From assembly GCF_002934265.1 (NCBI RefSeq), contig NZ_PTIX01000002.1, positions 62,001 to 126,000 of the forward strand: DNA of 64,000 bases, written 5' to 3'. Within the stretch, counting starts at the first letter, position 1, and every line of letters starts with the position of its first letter. The position numbers were made by a program, and so were the translations under genes. Shown here piece after piece: positions 43,359 through 52,372 of the stretch. Under the pieces are notes generated by a model. That model was not told the origin of the DNA and did no database searches. It saw only the letters and a program-made list of their open reading frames with translations. The DNA is from Actinokineospora auranticolor (GTDB lineage Bacteria; Actinomycetota; Actinomycetes; Mycobacteriales; Pseudonocardiaceae).

Positions 43359-46300
43359 ATGACCCAACCCCAGAGACGCCTGCGCGGCAGGCTCGCCCTC
43401 GGCGTGGCGCTCACCACGGCGGTGGCCAGCGCCATGCTGACGACGGTCCCGGCCGCCACCGCGGCCCCGACACCTGCCCCCGCCGACGAGGGGCCCAGCA
43501 TCGGCAAGCACGACCTCGAACTGCTGACCAAGGCCGAGCAGGCGGGCGAGAAGACCGTCACGGTCATCATCGCCACCGCCGAGGGCGACCGGGCCAAGCA
43601 CGCCGACGACCTGGCCAAGGCGGGTGCCAAGGTCGACTTCCGGGACGACAACATCGGCTACGTGCGCGCCGAGGTCCCGGTCGAGAAGGTCCGCGGCATC
43701 GCCAAGCTGCCCGGTGTCTCCGCGCTGGACCTCGACGAGAACGTCCCGCTCGACGACCCCCGCCCCGCGGGCGTCGCCGACCCGACGCCGCAGCCCGCCC
43801 CCGGGCCGAACACGCCGCGGGTCAACCCCTACATGCCGACCGGCGACACCAACGCCGCCCAGTTCGTCAACGACCACCCCACCTGGGACGGCCGCGGCAC
43901 GACCGTGGCGATCGTCGACAGCGGCGTGGACCTCGACCACCCGTCGCTCAACAAGACGAGCACCGGCGAGCGCAAGGTCACCGATTGGGTCACCTACACC
44001 AACCCCAACTTCACCAACGGGGTCAACGACGACGACGACCCGACCTGGGTCCTCATGTCGACCCCGACCACCGGCCCGGCCAACGGCCTGCCGGGTGAGT
44101 CGGGCGAGCTGCGCTACGGCGTGTTCAACGAGCGCGACTCCCGCCTCGGCGGCGAGGTCGGCTCCGACGTCGACCGCGACGGCAACCCCGCGGGCAGCAG
44201 CGGCCTGTTCGGCGTGCTCTGGAACCCCTCGACCGGCACCGTCTGGGTCGACACGAACCAGAACAAGAACTTCGGCGACGACAAGCCGATGACCGACTAC
44301 AAGGTCAAGTACGACATCGGGACCTTCGGCAAGGACAACCCGGCCACCCCGGTCAAGGAGTCCATGCCGTTCGTCGTGCAGACCGACGTCGCGCACAACG
44401 CCGTCAACATCGGCATCGTCTCCGGCGCGCACGGCTCGCACGTGGCGGGCATCGTCGCCGGTAACCGCCTCTTCGGCGGCACGATGAACGGCGCGGCCCC
44501 CGGTGCGAAGCTGGTCTCGGTCCGGGTCTGCCTGTTCATCACCGGCTGCACCAACCACGCGCTGCTCGAGGGCATGATCTACGCGGCCCGCGACGCGAAC
44601 GTCGACGTCATCAACATGTCGATCGGTGGTCTCCCGCCGCTCAACGACGCCAACAACGCCCGCGCGCGCCTCTACGACGAGCTCATCGACACCTACGACG
44701 TGCAGATGTTCATCTCGGCGGGCAACTCCGGCGCCGGTGAGAACACCGTCGGCGACCCGTCGGTGGCGACCAAGGTCCTCTCGGTCGGCTCCTACATCAC
44801 CAAGGAGACCTGGCAGAGCAACTACGGCTCGGACCTGGGCAAGTCGGAGAGCCTGCACGGCTTCTCCTCGCGCGGCCCGCGCGAGGACGGCGGCTTCAAG
44901 CCGGACATCGTGGCCCCCGGTTCGGCGATCTCGTCCGTGCCCACCTGGCAGGCGGGCCAGCCGGTCCCCGGCACCTACGCCCTGCCGCCCGGCTACGCGC
45001 AGTTCAACGGCACCTCGATGGCGTCCCCGCAGGCCGCCGGTGCCGCAGCGCTGCTGATCAGCGCCGCCCGCGCGAAGAACATCTCGGCGTCGGCCGCGCA
45101 GATCCGGACCTCGTTCCGCTCCACCGCCCGGTTCATCCCCACCCTGGGCGCCTACGAGCAGGGCAACGGCCTGATCGACGTCAAGAAGGCGTGGAACACC
45201 CTCAAGGACAACCCGAGCCAGACCGAGATCTCGACCTCGGTCCCGGTCAACACCGCGCTGTCGTCGCGGCTGGCGACCCCGGGCGTCGGCGTCGGCATCC
45301 ACGACCGCGAGGGCGTCAAGGCGGGCGACCGCTACACCCGCACCTACACCTTCACCCGGACCACCGGCCCGAACACCCCGGTGACCTACCAGGCGAAGTG
45401 GGTCGGCAACGACGGCACCTTCAGCTCGGCGCCGACGGTGCTGCTGCCGAAGAACAGCGCGGTCAAGTACACCGTGACGATCAACCCGCGCACGACCGGC
45501 GTCCACTCGGCGATCCTGAACCTCGACAGCCCGCTCACCTCGGGCATCGAGGCGCAGACGCTGAACACCGTGGTCGCGGCCGAGGACTTCACCGCGGCCA
45601 ACGGCTTCACCGTCCGCAAGGGCGGCCAGGTCGGCCGCAACGAGGTCGTGTCGTACTTCTACCGCGTCCCCGCGGGCACGTCGGCGTTCAAGGTCGACCT
45701 GCAGGGCGGCGGCACCGGCGCGGGCCAGGGCCAGCTGCGCTTCCTGCGCTTCCACCCGTACGGCACCGGCGTCGAGACCAACGCCTCGACCAACTGCTAC
45801 AACCCGCCGGTCGCCGGGTGCGACGCGGGCAGCCCGACCAGCCGCACCCTGGCCAACCCGGCCCCGGGTGTCTGGGAGATCGTGGTCGAGGCCCGCCGCA
45901 CCTCCGACGCCGCGTACGCGCCGTTCACCCTGACCGCCCAGGTCCTGGGGGTCAGCGTGAGCCCGAACCCGGACACGATCGACTCGGCGGCGGTCAACAC
46001 GCCGGTCGCCCGGACCTACGCGCTGAAGAACCAGTTCGGTCCCTTCACCGGCAAGGCCTCGGGCACCGCCCTGGGCAGCGCCAAGAAGGCCGTGCTGACC
46101 ATCGCCAACGAGGAGAACCAGCAGTACCGCGTCGACGTCCTGCCGGGCACGACCGCGCTGCGGGCCAAGATCGGCCACACCGCCGACGCGGCCGCCGACC
46201 TCGACCTCGCCGTCTACAACTGCACCAGCGGCACCTGCCAGCTGGCCGGTCAGCAGGCGGACGGGGACTCCGAGGAGGAGGTGACCGTGGCCAACCCGGC

Positions 46301-46580
46301 CGCGGGCGTGTGGATCGTGCTGGTCGCCGGGTACTCGGTGCCCGCGGGCACCACGACCTACGACTACCTGGACGTGCTGACCAACCCGGTCTACGGCGCG
46401 GTGAACATCACCGACACCAACACGGCACGGGGTGCCGGGGCGCAGTGGAGCGTCAACGGCACCGTCACCGCGACCCGGGCGCCGGGTGCGGGCCGCTCGC
46501 TCATCGGCAACGTCGAGGTGCGCAACGACGCCGGTGTGCTGATCGGTAGCGGCGACGTCGAAGTCAAGTCGGTCGCTTGA
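43359..46580 (+). CDS. Large secreted subtilisin-like serine protease (S8)
   Basis: This is a 1073-residue exported protease. The Sec signal ends ATAAP, followed by an inhibitor-I9-like propeptide (~residues 40-125). The catalytic triad is Asp187 (AIVDSGVDLDHPS), His358 (GAHGSHVAGIVAG) and Ser553 (NGTSMASPQAAG), with the oxyanion Asn in ISAGNSGAG. The 171-residue stretch between Asp and His is much longer than in subtilisin and contains acidic, Asn-rich repeats that may bind calcium. About 500 residues after the catalytic domain look like beta-sandwich and pre-peptidase C-terminal modules. GGAAGTGGG precedes the ATG. Confidence 0.93.
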   Translation: MTQPQRRLRGRLALGVALTTAVASAMLTTVPAATAAPTPAPADEGPSIGKHDLELLTKAEQAGEKTVTVIIATAEGDRAKHADDLAKAGAKVDFRDDNIGYVRAEVPVEKVRGIAKLPGVSALDLDENVPLDDPRPAGVADPTPQPAPGPNTPRVNPYMPTGDTNAAQFVNDHPTWDGRGTTVAIVDSGVDLDHPSLNKTSTGERKVTDWVTYTNPNFTNGVNDDDDPTWVLMSTPTTGPANGLPGESGELRYGVFNERDSRLGGEVGSDVDRDGNPAGSSGLFGVLWNPSTGTVWVDTNQNKNFGDDKPMTDYKVKYDIGTFGKDNPATPVKESMPFVVQTDVAHNAVNIGIVSGAHGSHVAGIVAGNRLFGGTMNGAAPGAKLVSVRVCLFITGCTNHALLEGMIYAARDANVDVINMSIGGLPPLNDANNARARLYDELIDTYDVQMFISAGNSGAGENTVGDPSVATKVLSVGSYITKETWQSNYGSDLGKSESLHGFSSRGPREDGGFKPDIVAPGSAISSVPTWQAGQPVPGTYALPPGYAQFNGTSMASPQAAGAAALLISAARAKNISASAAQIRTSFRSTARFIPTLGAYEQGNGLIDVKKAWNTLKDNPSQTEISTSVPVNTALSSRLATPGVGVGIHDREGVKAGDRYTRTYTFTRTTGPNTPVTYQAKWVGNDGTFSSAPTVLLPKNSAVKYTVTINPRTTGVHSAILNLDSPLTSGIEAQTLNTVVAAEDFTAANGFTVRKGGQVGRNEVVSYFYRVPAGTSAFKVDLQGGGTGAGQGQLRFLRFHPYGTGVETNASTNCYNPPVAGCDAGSPTSRTLANPAPGVWEIVVEARRTSDAAYAPFTLTAQVLGVSVSPNPDTIDSAAVNTPVARTYALKNQFGPFTGKASGTALGSAKKAVLTIANEENQQYRVDVLPGTTALRAKIGHTADAAADLDLAVYNCTSGTCQLAGQQADGDSEEEVTVANPAAGVWIVLVAGYSVPAGTTTYDYLDVLTNPVYGAVNITDTNTARGAGAQWSVNGTVTATRAPGAGRSLIGNVEVRNDAGVLIGSGDVEVKSVA

Positions 46581-46615
46581 CGGTCATGACCGGCCGGTAA
46601 TCGGCTCAAGAAGTA

Positions 46616-46653
46616 GCGGGGACCCGTCTAAACGGCGGGTCCCCGCCCTTTTT
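46616..46653 (+). terminator. Rho-independent terminator after the subtilase gene
   Basis: A 10-bp stem, GCGGGGACCC with GGGTCCCCGC, closed by an 11-base loop, is followed by CCTTTTT. It lies 36 bp after the protease stop. Confidence 0.9.
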
Positions 46654-46722
46654 GTGCGATCACGCGAACCACATGTCTCTTTCCTGCCAGCCCTTCTGTC
46701 CGCACGCCGGCAGCATGGTCGG

Positions 46723-48192
46723 GTGTTGATCGACCCGGAGCAGGGATACAGAGCGGTCGTCTCCCGCGACGCGCGCTTCGACGGTCAGTTCTTCCTCGCG
46801 GTCCGACCAACCGGGCTCTACTGCCGTCCGTCGTGCCCGTCGATCGCGCCGCGCAGGCGGAATGCGGAGTTCTTCGCCACGGCGGCGGCGGCCCAGCAGG
46901 CCGGGTACCGCGCGTGCAGGCGCTGCTTGCCCGACATAGTCCCCGGTTCCCCGGAATGGGACGTGCGCGGCGACCTGGCCGGTCGGGCCATGCGCCTGAT
47001 CATCGACGGCGTCGTGGAACGCGAGGGCGTCCCGGGTCTGGCGCGCCGGGTCGGTTATTCAGAACGCCATCTTACGAGGGTTCTGACGGCCGAACTCGGC
47101 GCGGGCCCACTCGCCCTGGCGCGGGCGCACCGCGCGCACACCGCCCGCTTGCTCATCGAAACGACCACGATGTCGGTCGCGGACGTGGCCATCGCCTCCG
47201 GTTTCGCCAGTGTCCGCCAGTTCAACGACACGATCCGCGCGGTTTTCGCCACCACACCGTCGGAATTGCGTGTTGCCGCCCAACGAGCCGGCCGGTTGCG
47301 CCAGCACGCGGGCCCGGGCCGGGTCCGGCTGCGGTTGCCGGTCCGCACCCCCTTCGACGCCGCGGGCATCCTCGCTTTCCTTGGCGCGCGGGCCATCCCC
47401 GGCGTGGAGAGCACCCGCCCCGGGCGGTACTCGCGGACCCTGCGCCTCCCCCACGGCTCGGCGACCGCGCACCTGCGCCCGGCGGGCACGCACGTGGAGT
47501 GCACGCTGCGCCTGGCCGACCTCCGCGACCTGAGCACTGCGGTATCCCGACTGCGGCGGCTGTTCGACCTCGACGCGGACCCGGGGGTGATCGACGCCGT
47601 GCTGGCGGCCGACCCGGCGCTGACGGCCGCTGTGGCGGCCACGCCGGGCATCCGGGTCCCCGGCAGCGTGGACGGCACGGAAACGGTCGTGCGGGCCCTG
47701 CTGGGGCAGCAGGTGAGCGTGTCCGCCGCGCGGACCGCCGCCCGCAAGCTGACCGAGGCGGTGGGCGAGGAGCTGCCCACGCCGGAAGGCGAGCTGACGA
47801 CCCTGTTCCCGTCGGCGGCGGCGGTGGCCGAACGCGCGTCGGAGATCCTGACCGGCCCGGCCCGGCGAGTGGAAACCATCCGCGCGGTGTGCGCGGGGAT
47901 AGCGTCGGGGGACATCGAACTCCACGTCGGGGTGGACGCGGAAACGCTGCGCAGCCGACTCCAGTCGTATCCGGGAATCGGCCCCTGGACGGCCGGATAC
48001 GTGGTGATGCGTTTACTGGGCGATCCGGATGTCCTGCTGCCGCAGGACTTGGCCTTGCGCAACGGCGCCCGGGCCCTGGGACTCCCGTCGAGCACGGAGG
48101 CGTTGGCCGAGCACGGCCGGTCCTGGCGGCCGTGGCGTTCGTACGCGGGCATGCACCTGTGGCGCGCGGCAGCCGCCGGAATCACCCTGTAG
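46723..48192 (+). CDS. Ada-AlkA fusion: methyl-phosphotriester sensor, AraC HTH and 3-methyladenine glycosylase
   Basis: This is a 489-residue DNA alkylation repair protein. Residues 1-80 form the AdaA zinc domain (TGLYCRPSCPS ... YRACRRCLP), which takes a methyl from DNA phosphotriesters. Residues ~95-190 are an AraC-type helix-turn-helix (GLARRVGYSERHLTRVL and ASGFASVRQFNDTIR). Residues ~205-489 are AlkA with helix-hairpin-helix YPGIGPWTAGYVVMR and the catalytic Asp in LLPQDLALR. There is no O6-methylguanine methyltransferase domain. The GTG start (46723) begins VLIDPEQGYRAVVSRDARFD, the Ada N-terminus. Confidence 0.95.
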   Translation: MLIDPEQGYRAVVSRDARFDGQFFLAVRPTGLYCRPSCPSIAPRRRNAEFFATAAAAQQAGYRACRRCLPDIVPGSPEWDVRGDLAGRAMRLIIDGVVEREGVPGLARRVGYSERHLTRVLTAELGAGPLALARAHRAHTARLLIETTTMSVADVAIASGFASVRQFNDTIRAVFATTPSELRVAAQRAGRLRQHAGPGRVRLRLPVRTPFDAAGILAFLGARAIPGVESTRPGRYSRTLRLPHGSATAHLRPAGTHVECTLRLADLRDLSTAVSRLRRLFDLDADPGVIDAVLAADPALTAAVAATPGIRVPGSVDGTETVVRALLGQQVSVSAARTAARKLTEAVGEELPTPEGELTTLFPSAAAVAERASEILTGPARRVETIRAVCAGIASGDIELHVGVDAETLRSRLQSYPGIGPWTAGYVVMRLLGDPDVLLPQDLALRNGARALGLPSSTEALAEHGRSWRPWRSYAGMHLWRAAAAGITL

Positions 48193-48219
48193 GCGCACCA
48201 CGGCGGCGCGGCGTTCGGG

Positions 48220-48465
48220 TCATCCGTGGCCGAGGAGGCTGTGCCCGCCGTACAGGGTGGCTCCAGCGACACCGATGCCGGCGATGACGGCGGTGGGGAC
48301 GTTTTGGGAGGCGGCGTAGGTCAGCAGACCGATCACCGAGCCGATGACGATCGCGGCGAGCAGTAGCAGCGCCGTTCTCAAGGAGAACAGCGGTTCGTCG
48401 TTGGCGTTGCTGTTGGGACCGTTGCCGTTGCTGGGATTGTTCGCGCCATGGGTGTTGGTGCTCAT
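48220..48465 (-). CDS. Small two-helix membrane protein
   Basis: This is an 81-residue protein with an Asn/Gly-rich N-terminal tail (MSTNTHGANNPSNGNGPNSN) and two membrane segments, TALLLLAAIVIGSVIGLLTY and VPTAVIAGIGVAGATLYGG. GGAGGAACG precedes the ATG. It follows the 159-residue hypothetical gene on the same strand. Function unknown. Confidence 0.75.
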   Translation of the reverse strand: MSTNTHGANNPSNGNGPNSNANDEPLFSLRTALLLLAAIVIGSVIGLLTYAASQNVPTAVIAGIGVAGATLYGGHSLLGHG

Positions 48466-48547
48466 GGTGGTTCGTTCCTCCGGTGAGCTCCTCGACGTGA
48501 GTCGAGTCGGGGCGGGCGTGGGGTGTCGAGGACTCCGGGCGCGGCCT

Positions 48548-49027
48548 CTACTCGTCGTCGGCTTGCTCGTCGAGTTCGACGGGCTCGCCGAACAGGGCGC
48601 GAAGACCGACCAGGTGGCGCAGCTGTGCCAGCGGGTCGGAAGCCAGGGCGCCGTTCTCCCCCATGAACGTCGCGAGGAAACAGTCGCGGTCTTCGGCCGG
48701 TACCCGGTATGCGGACAGACGGACGACAACTGCGGAGATCCAGTCCATCGGCAGGAAGCGCAGCACCGGGCGCAGTACGCGGTGCCCCGATTTCTCGACG
48801 GCCAGAGGAACCGCCTCCCGCATCGGCGGGGCACTTGTACCTGCCTGCGCGAGCGACATCGGCCCGTTTCGACGAAACCCCCCGTCGAAGAACGACAAGC
48901 GCTCGCCGTCGGGGGAACTCACGATCGGAATCATGTCTCCAGCATGTGAAGTGTGCTCGTAGCTGAGGAAGGCGACTGGCCGGGGTCGTTCAGCGTTAGC
49001 CGGGCGCGGCTCGTTGGGCTCGTTCAC
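48548..49027 (-). CDS. Hypothetical protein downstream of a PadR regulator
   Basis: This 159-residue soluble protein begins VNEPNEPRPANAERPRPVAF and contains a YEHTSHAGDMIPIVSSPDGE segment. No family is recognised. The GTG has a GGAAAGG seven bases upstream. It is 16 bp downstream of the PadR gene and thus co-transcribed with it. Confidence 0.7.
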   Translation of the reverse strand: MNEPNEPRPANAERPRPVAFLSYEHTSHAGDMIPIVSSPDGERLSFFDGGFRRNGPMSLAQAGTSAPPMREAVPLAVEKSGHRVLRPVLRFLPMDWISAVVVRLSAYRVPAEDRDCFLATFMGENGALASDPLAQLRHLVGLRALFGEPVELDEQADDE

Positions 49028-49043
49028 GTGCTGGCCTTTCCGG

Positions 49044-49394
49044 TTAGCTCGACTGCGCTTCAGCGAGCAGGCGGGTTCGAAGTTCGGCCTGCCGGTCCTC
49101 GGTGATCCGCTCCGTCGTCTCGACCGCGAGGCTCGCCTGGGTCAGGCCCTCCGGGGAGAGGCGGAAGAAGCGCCGAGCCCTGCGGCCGACGTTGTCGTGG
49201 TTCAGCTCGACCGTGCGGGACCTCAGCCACCCGGCCCGCTCGAGCCGCGCGAGGATCGGGTAGACGGTGCCGCTGAGCAGTCCGGTGGCGGCGATGAGGT
49301 CCAAACCGAAGTGCTCTTTGTCCGGATTGGCCAAGAAGATCGCGAGCACGGTCCGGACCTGCGGCGTCATCTTCGGTCGAGGCCCGCCGCTCAA
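49044..49394 (-). CDS. PadR-family transcriptional regulator
   Basis: This is a 116-residue winged-helix repressor. TPQVRTVLAIFL, EHFGLDLIAATGLLSGTVYP and ILARLERAGWLRSR are the PadR helices and recognition helix. A coiled tail (TTERITEDRQAELRTRLLAE) provides dimerisation. I use the TTG at 49394, because family members usually have several residues before the TPQ helix; an ATG at 49370 is the alternative. It follows sbcC by 14 bp and probably regulates the two genes after it. Confidence 0.88.
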   Translation of the reverse strand: MSGGPRPKMTPQVRTVLAIFLANPDKEHFGLDLIAATGLLSGTVYPILARLERAGWLRSRTVELNHDNVGRRARRFFRLSPEGLTQASLAVETTERITEDRQAELRTRLLAEAQSS

Positions 49395-49408
49395 GGGCGA
49401 GTACCGAT

Positions 49409-52372
49409 CTAGACCGTCAGCCGCAGGGTGGAACCGGTCCGAGCCTTGACGACGTTGAGCTTGGTCGGGACGCGTTGCCGCAGCTCGTCGACGTGGGAGA
49501 CCACGCCGACGACGCGGCCGCCGTCGCGGAGGTCGTCGAGGATGCCCATGACCTCGTCGAGGGTGCCCGCGTCGAGGCTGCCGAAGCCCTCATCCACGAA
49601 GAGGGTGTCCAGCAGCGCGCCGCCGCCGCTCTCAGCCGCGACCACGTCCGCCAGGCCGAGCGCCAGGGCCAGCGAGGCGATGAAGGACTCGCCGCCGGAG
49701 AGGGTCTTGGCCGGGCGGGTCTGGCCGGAGTAGTCGTCCAGGACGTCCAGGCCCAGGCCGCCCCGGGTACCGAAACGGCCCGCCTGCTCGGAGTGCACGA
49801 ACGAGTAGCGGCCCTGGGACATCCGGCGCAGCCGCAGGCTCGCGGCGGAGGCGACCTCTTCGAGCCGCGCGGCGAGCACGTACGAGCGCAGGGACATCTT
49901 GGTCGAGTTCTGGCCCCGGCCGTTGACCACGTCGGTGAGCGCGTCCAGTTCGGCGAACTCGGCTTCCTTCGGTGCCAGGCGCTGCCAGGCGGTCCGCAGC
50001 CGGTAGCCCAGGGCACCCACCTGCTCGACCCGCGACGCCGCCGCCCGTGCCGCGGCGACCGCGTCCTCCGCGACTTCCCTGGCCTCGCGGGCCGCCTCGA
50101 TCCGGGGGGTCAGGTCGACGTCCTCGTTCTCGTCGATGCCGAACAGGTCCGGGTCGGCCAGGGTGGCGCGGTGCTGCTGCTCGGCCTCCTTCGCCTCGGC
50201 CAGGCGCTCCCGCAGCTTGGCCACGACGGTCTCGGGGCGGGCCGACGTGTGCGCCTCGGCGAAGTCGGCGAACCCGGCGCCGGACACGGTGTCCGCCAGC
50301 GCGTCACCCTGCTCGCGGACGCGTTCGCGCGCGGTCCGGGCGGTCGTGTGGGCCTCGACCAGCGCGTCGACGGCCGCGGCGGTGGCCAGCAGGTGGTGGC
50401 GGCGGTCGGCGACGGTCGGGTGGTCGCCGCGGCCCCGCTCGATCTTGTCCGACCGGGTCTGGACGAGCTGCGCCAGCTCGGCGGCCTCGGTGGTCAGCCG
50501 GGCGATCTCACGCTCCAGCTTGGCGCTTTCGTCGCGCAGGGCGTCGTGCGCCCGCTCGGCTTCCCGCACGGTCCGCTCGAACCCGACGAACCGCGACGCC
50601 AGGCCGTTCGCCGACTCGAAGGCGTCCTCGGACTCGGCGTGCGCCGCCGCGAGGTCGCGGTCGCCCCAGACCGCGAGCCGGTCGACCAGGGTGGTGACGG
50701 CCGTGCGCGCTTTCTCCACACGGGACACTGCGATCTCGCGCTCCCGCAATGCTTTCTGCTCAACGGTCTGCGCCGCTCGCTCGTCCGTCGCCGTGGGCCG
50801 GTCGGCCACCGCGAACGCGGGCGCGGGGTGTTCGTCGCCGCCGCAGACCGGGCACGGATCACCCGGGACGAGCCCCGCCGCCAGTTCGGCGGCCATGCCG
50901 TCCAACCTGGCCTGGCGCAGTCGGAGCACCTCGTCCCGCGCGGCCTGGTGCGCGTCGACGGCGGCCCGGCCGACGTCCTCGGCCATCCGCAACGCGGACT
51001 CGGCCTTCGGCAGGTTCGCCTTGTCCGCCAAGGCGGCGGCGAGTTCGGCGCGCCGCTTGCGGAGACCGTCCAGCATGGCGCGCGCGGTGGTCGCGTTGGT
51101 CAGGTCCTCACGGGCCCGCGTGAGCCGCGCCGGCATCTGCGCGAGCCGCGCGCCGACCTCGGCCGACCGGGCGCGCACGTCCTCGGCCTGCTCCCCCAGC
51201 GCGACCAGGCGCTTGCGGTCCACGCGCTGCTGCTCCGCCTCGGCGACCAGGGCCGCGAGCCCGCCCGCTTCCTCCCGGAGCCCGCCCGCCGCCTCCCGCA
51301 GGCGCGGCAGGCCCGCGTCGGCGTCGGCGAACCCGAGCGCGGTCGCCTTGTCCGCCAACGCTTTCACGACGTCGTCCGCCGCGTCCGCCCGGCGTTCCAG
51401 GCCCATCAGCGCGTTGGCCGCCTCGACGACCGGCACCGCGCGCTCGGCGGCGGCCAGTTCCTCCGCCCACGCGGCGCGCGCGGTCGTCTGGTGGGCCAGT
51501 TCGTTGAGCCCGTTGATCGCCCGCTGCGCGCGGAGCACCCGGGACGCCAGCTCACGACCTTCGGCCAGCGCCTCCTCCGCGCGCTCCCGCCGGGCGGACG
51601 CCTGCGCGGCCACCGCGGCGGCCAGCGCGTCCGCTTCCTCGGCGGTCGTCATGATCCCGTCGACCCAGGCCGGGTCCGGCTCGTCGGGCGGCTCGATCCC
51701 GGCCGCCTGGGCGAACCGCGCCACCAGCTCGCGGGAGCCAGCGCGCGCGTTGTCCAGCGCCTGCCTGCGTTCGCGGCGCTGTTCCTTGAACCACTGCTCG
51801 ACGCGCTCGAAGTGCTGGGTGCCGAACAGCTTCTCCAGCAGGTCTTCCCGCTCGCCCGTCGACGAGCGCAAGAACTTCGCGAACTCCCCTTGCGGCAAGA
51901 GGACGACTTGGAAGAACTGGTCCTTGGTCATGCCCAAGAGGCGCTCGACCGTGCGCGCGACCTCATCGATGCGGGTGACGCCTTCCGAGCGGTGACCGGA
52001 CGGGGACGCACCCACCCACACCAAGGATGCCTTGGCGTTTTGCTTCGTTGTGCCGCCACCGCGCCTCTTGGGACGTTCGTACTCGGGGCTGCGGGTGATG
52101 CGTAGACGGTGGTGTTGGACTGTCAGCTCAAGAGTGACCTCGGTGTGCGTATCCGGGTCCGCGTAGTCGCACCGCAACCTCTTGGCGTCCGCGCGCGCAC
52201 CGGGCACGGCGCCGAAGAGAGCGAAGGCGACCGCGTCGAGCAAGGTTGTCTTACCGGCGCCGGTATCCCCGTGGAGGAGGAAAAGCCCTTCGGCGCCCAA
52301 GAGGTCGAAGTCGACGGTTTCCTTGTTCGCGAAAGGTCCGAACGCGCTCAGCTCCAGGCTGTGCAGCCTCAC
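49409..52372 (-). CDS. sbcC: Exonuclease SbcC (Rad50-like)
   Basis: This is a 987-residue SMC-like ATPase that, with SbcD, opens and degrades hairpins and blocked DNA ends. Walker A is HGDTGAGKTTLL (residues ~34-45), and the zinc hook CPVC lies at residues 507-510 between two long coiled coils. The ABC signature is LSGGESFIASLALALG, and Walker B is DTLFVDEGFGSLD. The GTG start overlaps the sbcD stop by 4 bp (GTGA). All parts are complete. Confidence 0.96.
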   Translation of the reverse strand: MRLHSLELSAFGPFANKETVDFDLLGAEGLFLLHGDTGAGKTTLLDAVAFALFGAVPGARADAKRLRCDYADPDTHTEVTLELTVQHHRLRITRSPEYERPKRRGGGTTKQNAKASLVWVGASPSGHRSEGVTRIDEVARTVERLLGMTKDQFFQVVLLPQGEFAKFLRSSTGEREDLLEKLFGTQHFERVEQWFKEQRRERRQALDNARAGSRELVARFAQAAGIEPPDEPDPAWVDGIMTTAEEADALAAAVAAQASARRERAEEALAEGRELASRVLRAQRAINGLNELAHQTTARAAWAEELAAAERAVPVVEAANALMGLERRADAADDVVKALADKATALGFADADAGLPRLREAAGGLREEAGGLAALVAEAEQQRVDRKRLVALGEQAEDVRARSAEVGARLAQMPARLTRAREDLTNATTARAMLDGLRKRRAELAAALADKANLPKAESALRMAEDVGRAAVDAHQAARDEVLRLRQARLDGMAAELAAGLVPGDPCPVCGGDEHPAPAFAVADRPTATDERAAQTVEQKALREREIAVSRVEKARTAVTTLVDRLAVWGDRDLAAAHAESEDAFESANGLASRFVGFERTVREAERAHDALRDESAKLEREIARLTTEAAELAQLVQTRSDKIERGRGDHPTVADRRHHLLATAAAVDALVEAHTTARTARERVREQGDALADTVSGAGFADFAEAHTSARPETVVAKLRERLAEAKEAEQQHRATLADPDLFGIDENEDVDLTPRIEAAREAREVAEDAVAAARAAASRVEQVGALGYRLRTAWQRLAPKEAEFAELDALTDVVNGRGQNSTKMSLRSYVLAARLEEVASAASLRLRRMSQGRYSFVHSEQAGRFGTRGGLGLDVLDDYSGQTRPAKTLSGGESFIASLALALGLADVVAAESGGGALLDTLFVDEGFGSLDAGTLDEVMGILDDLRDGGRVVGVVSHVDELRQRVPTKLNVVKARTGSTLRLTV

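Noticed and set aside
43332-46178. A 948-codon minus-strand frame antisense to the subtilase
   Set aside because: The plus strand has signal peptide, triad and terminator; the antisense frame shows only composition typical of GC-rich antisense.
49475-52105. An 876-codon plus-strand frame antisense to sbcC
   Set aside because: SbcC motifs are complete on the minus strand; the opposite frame shows no domain.
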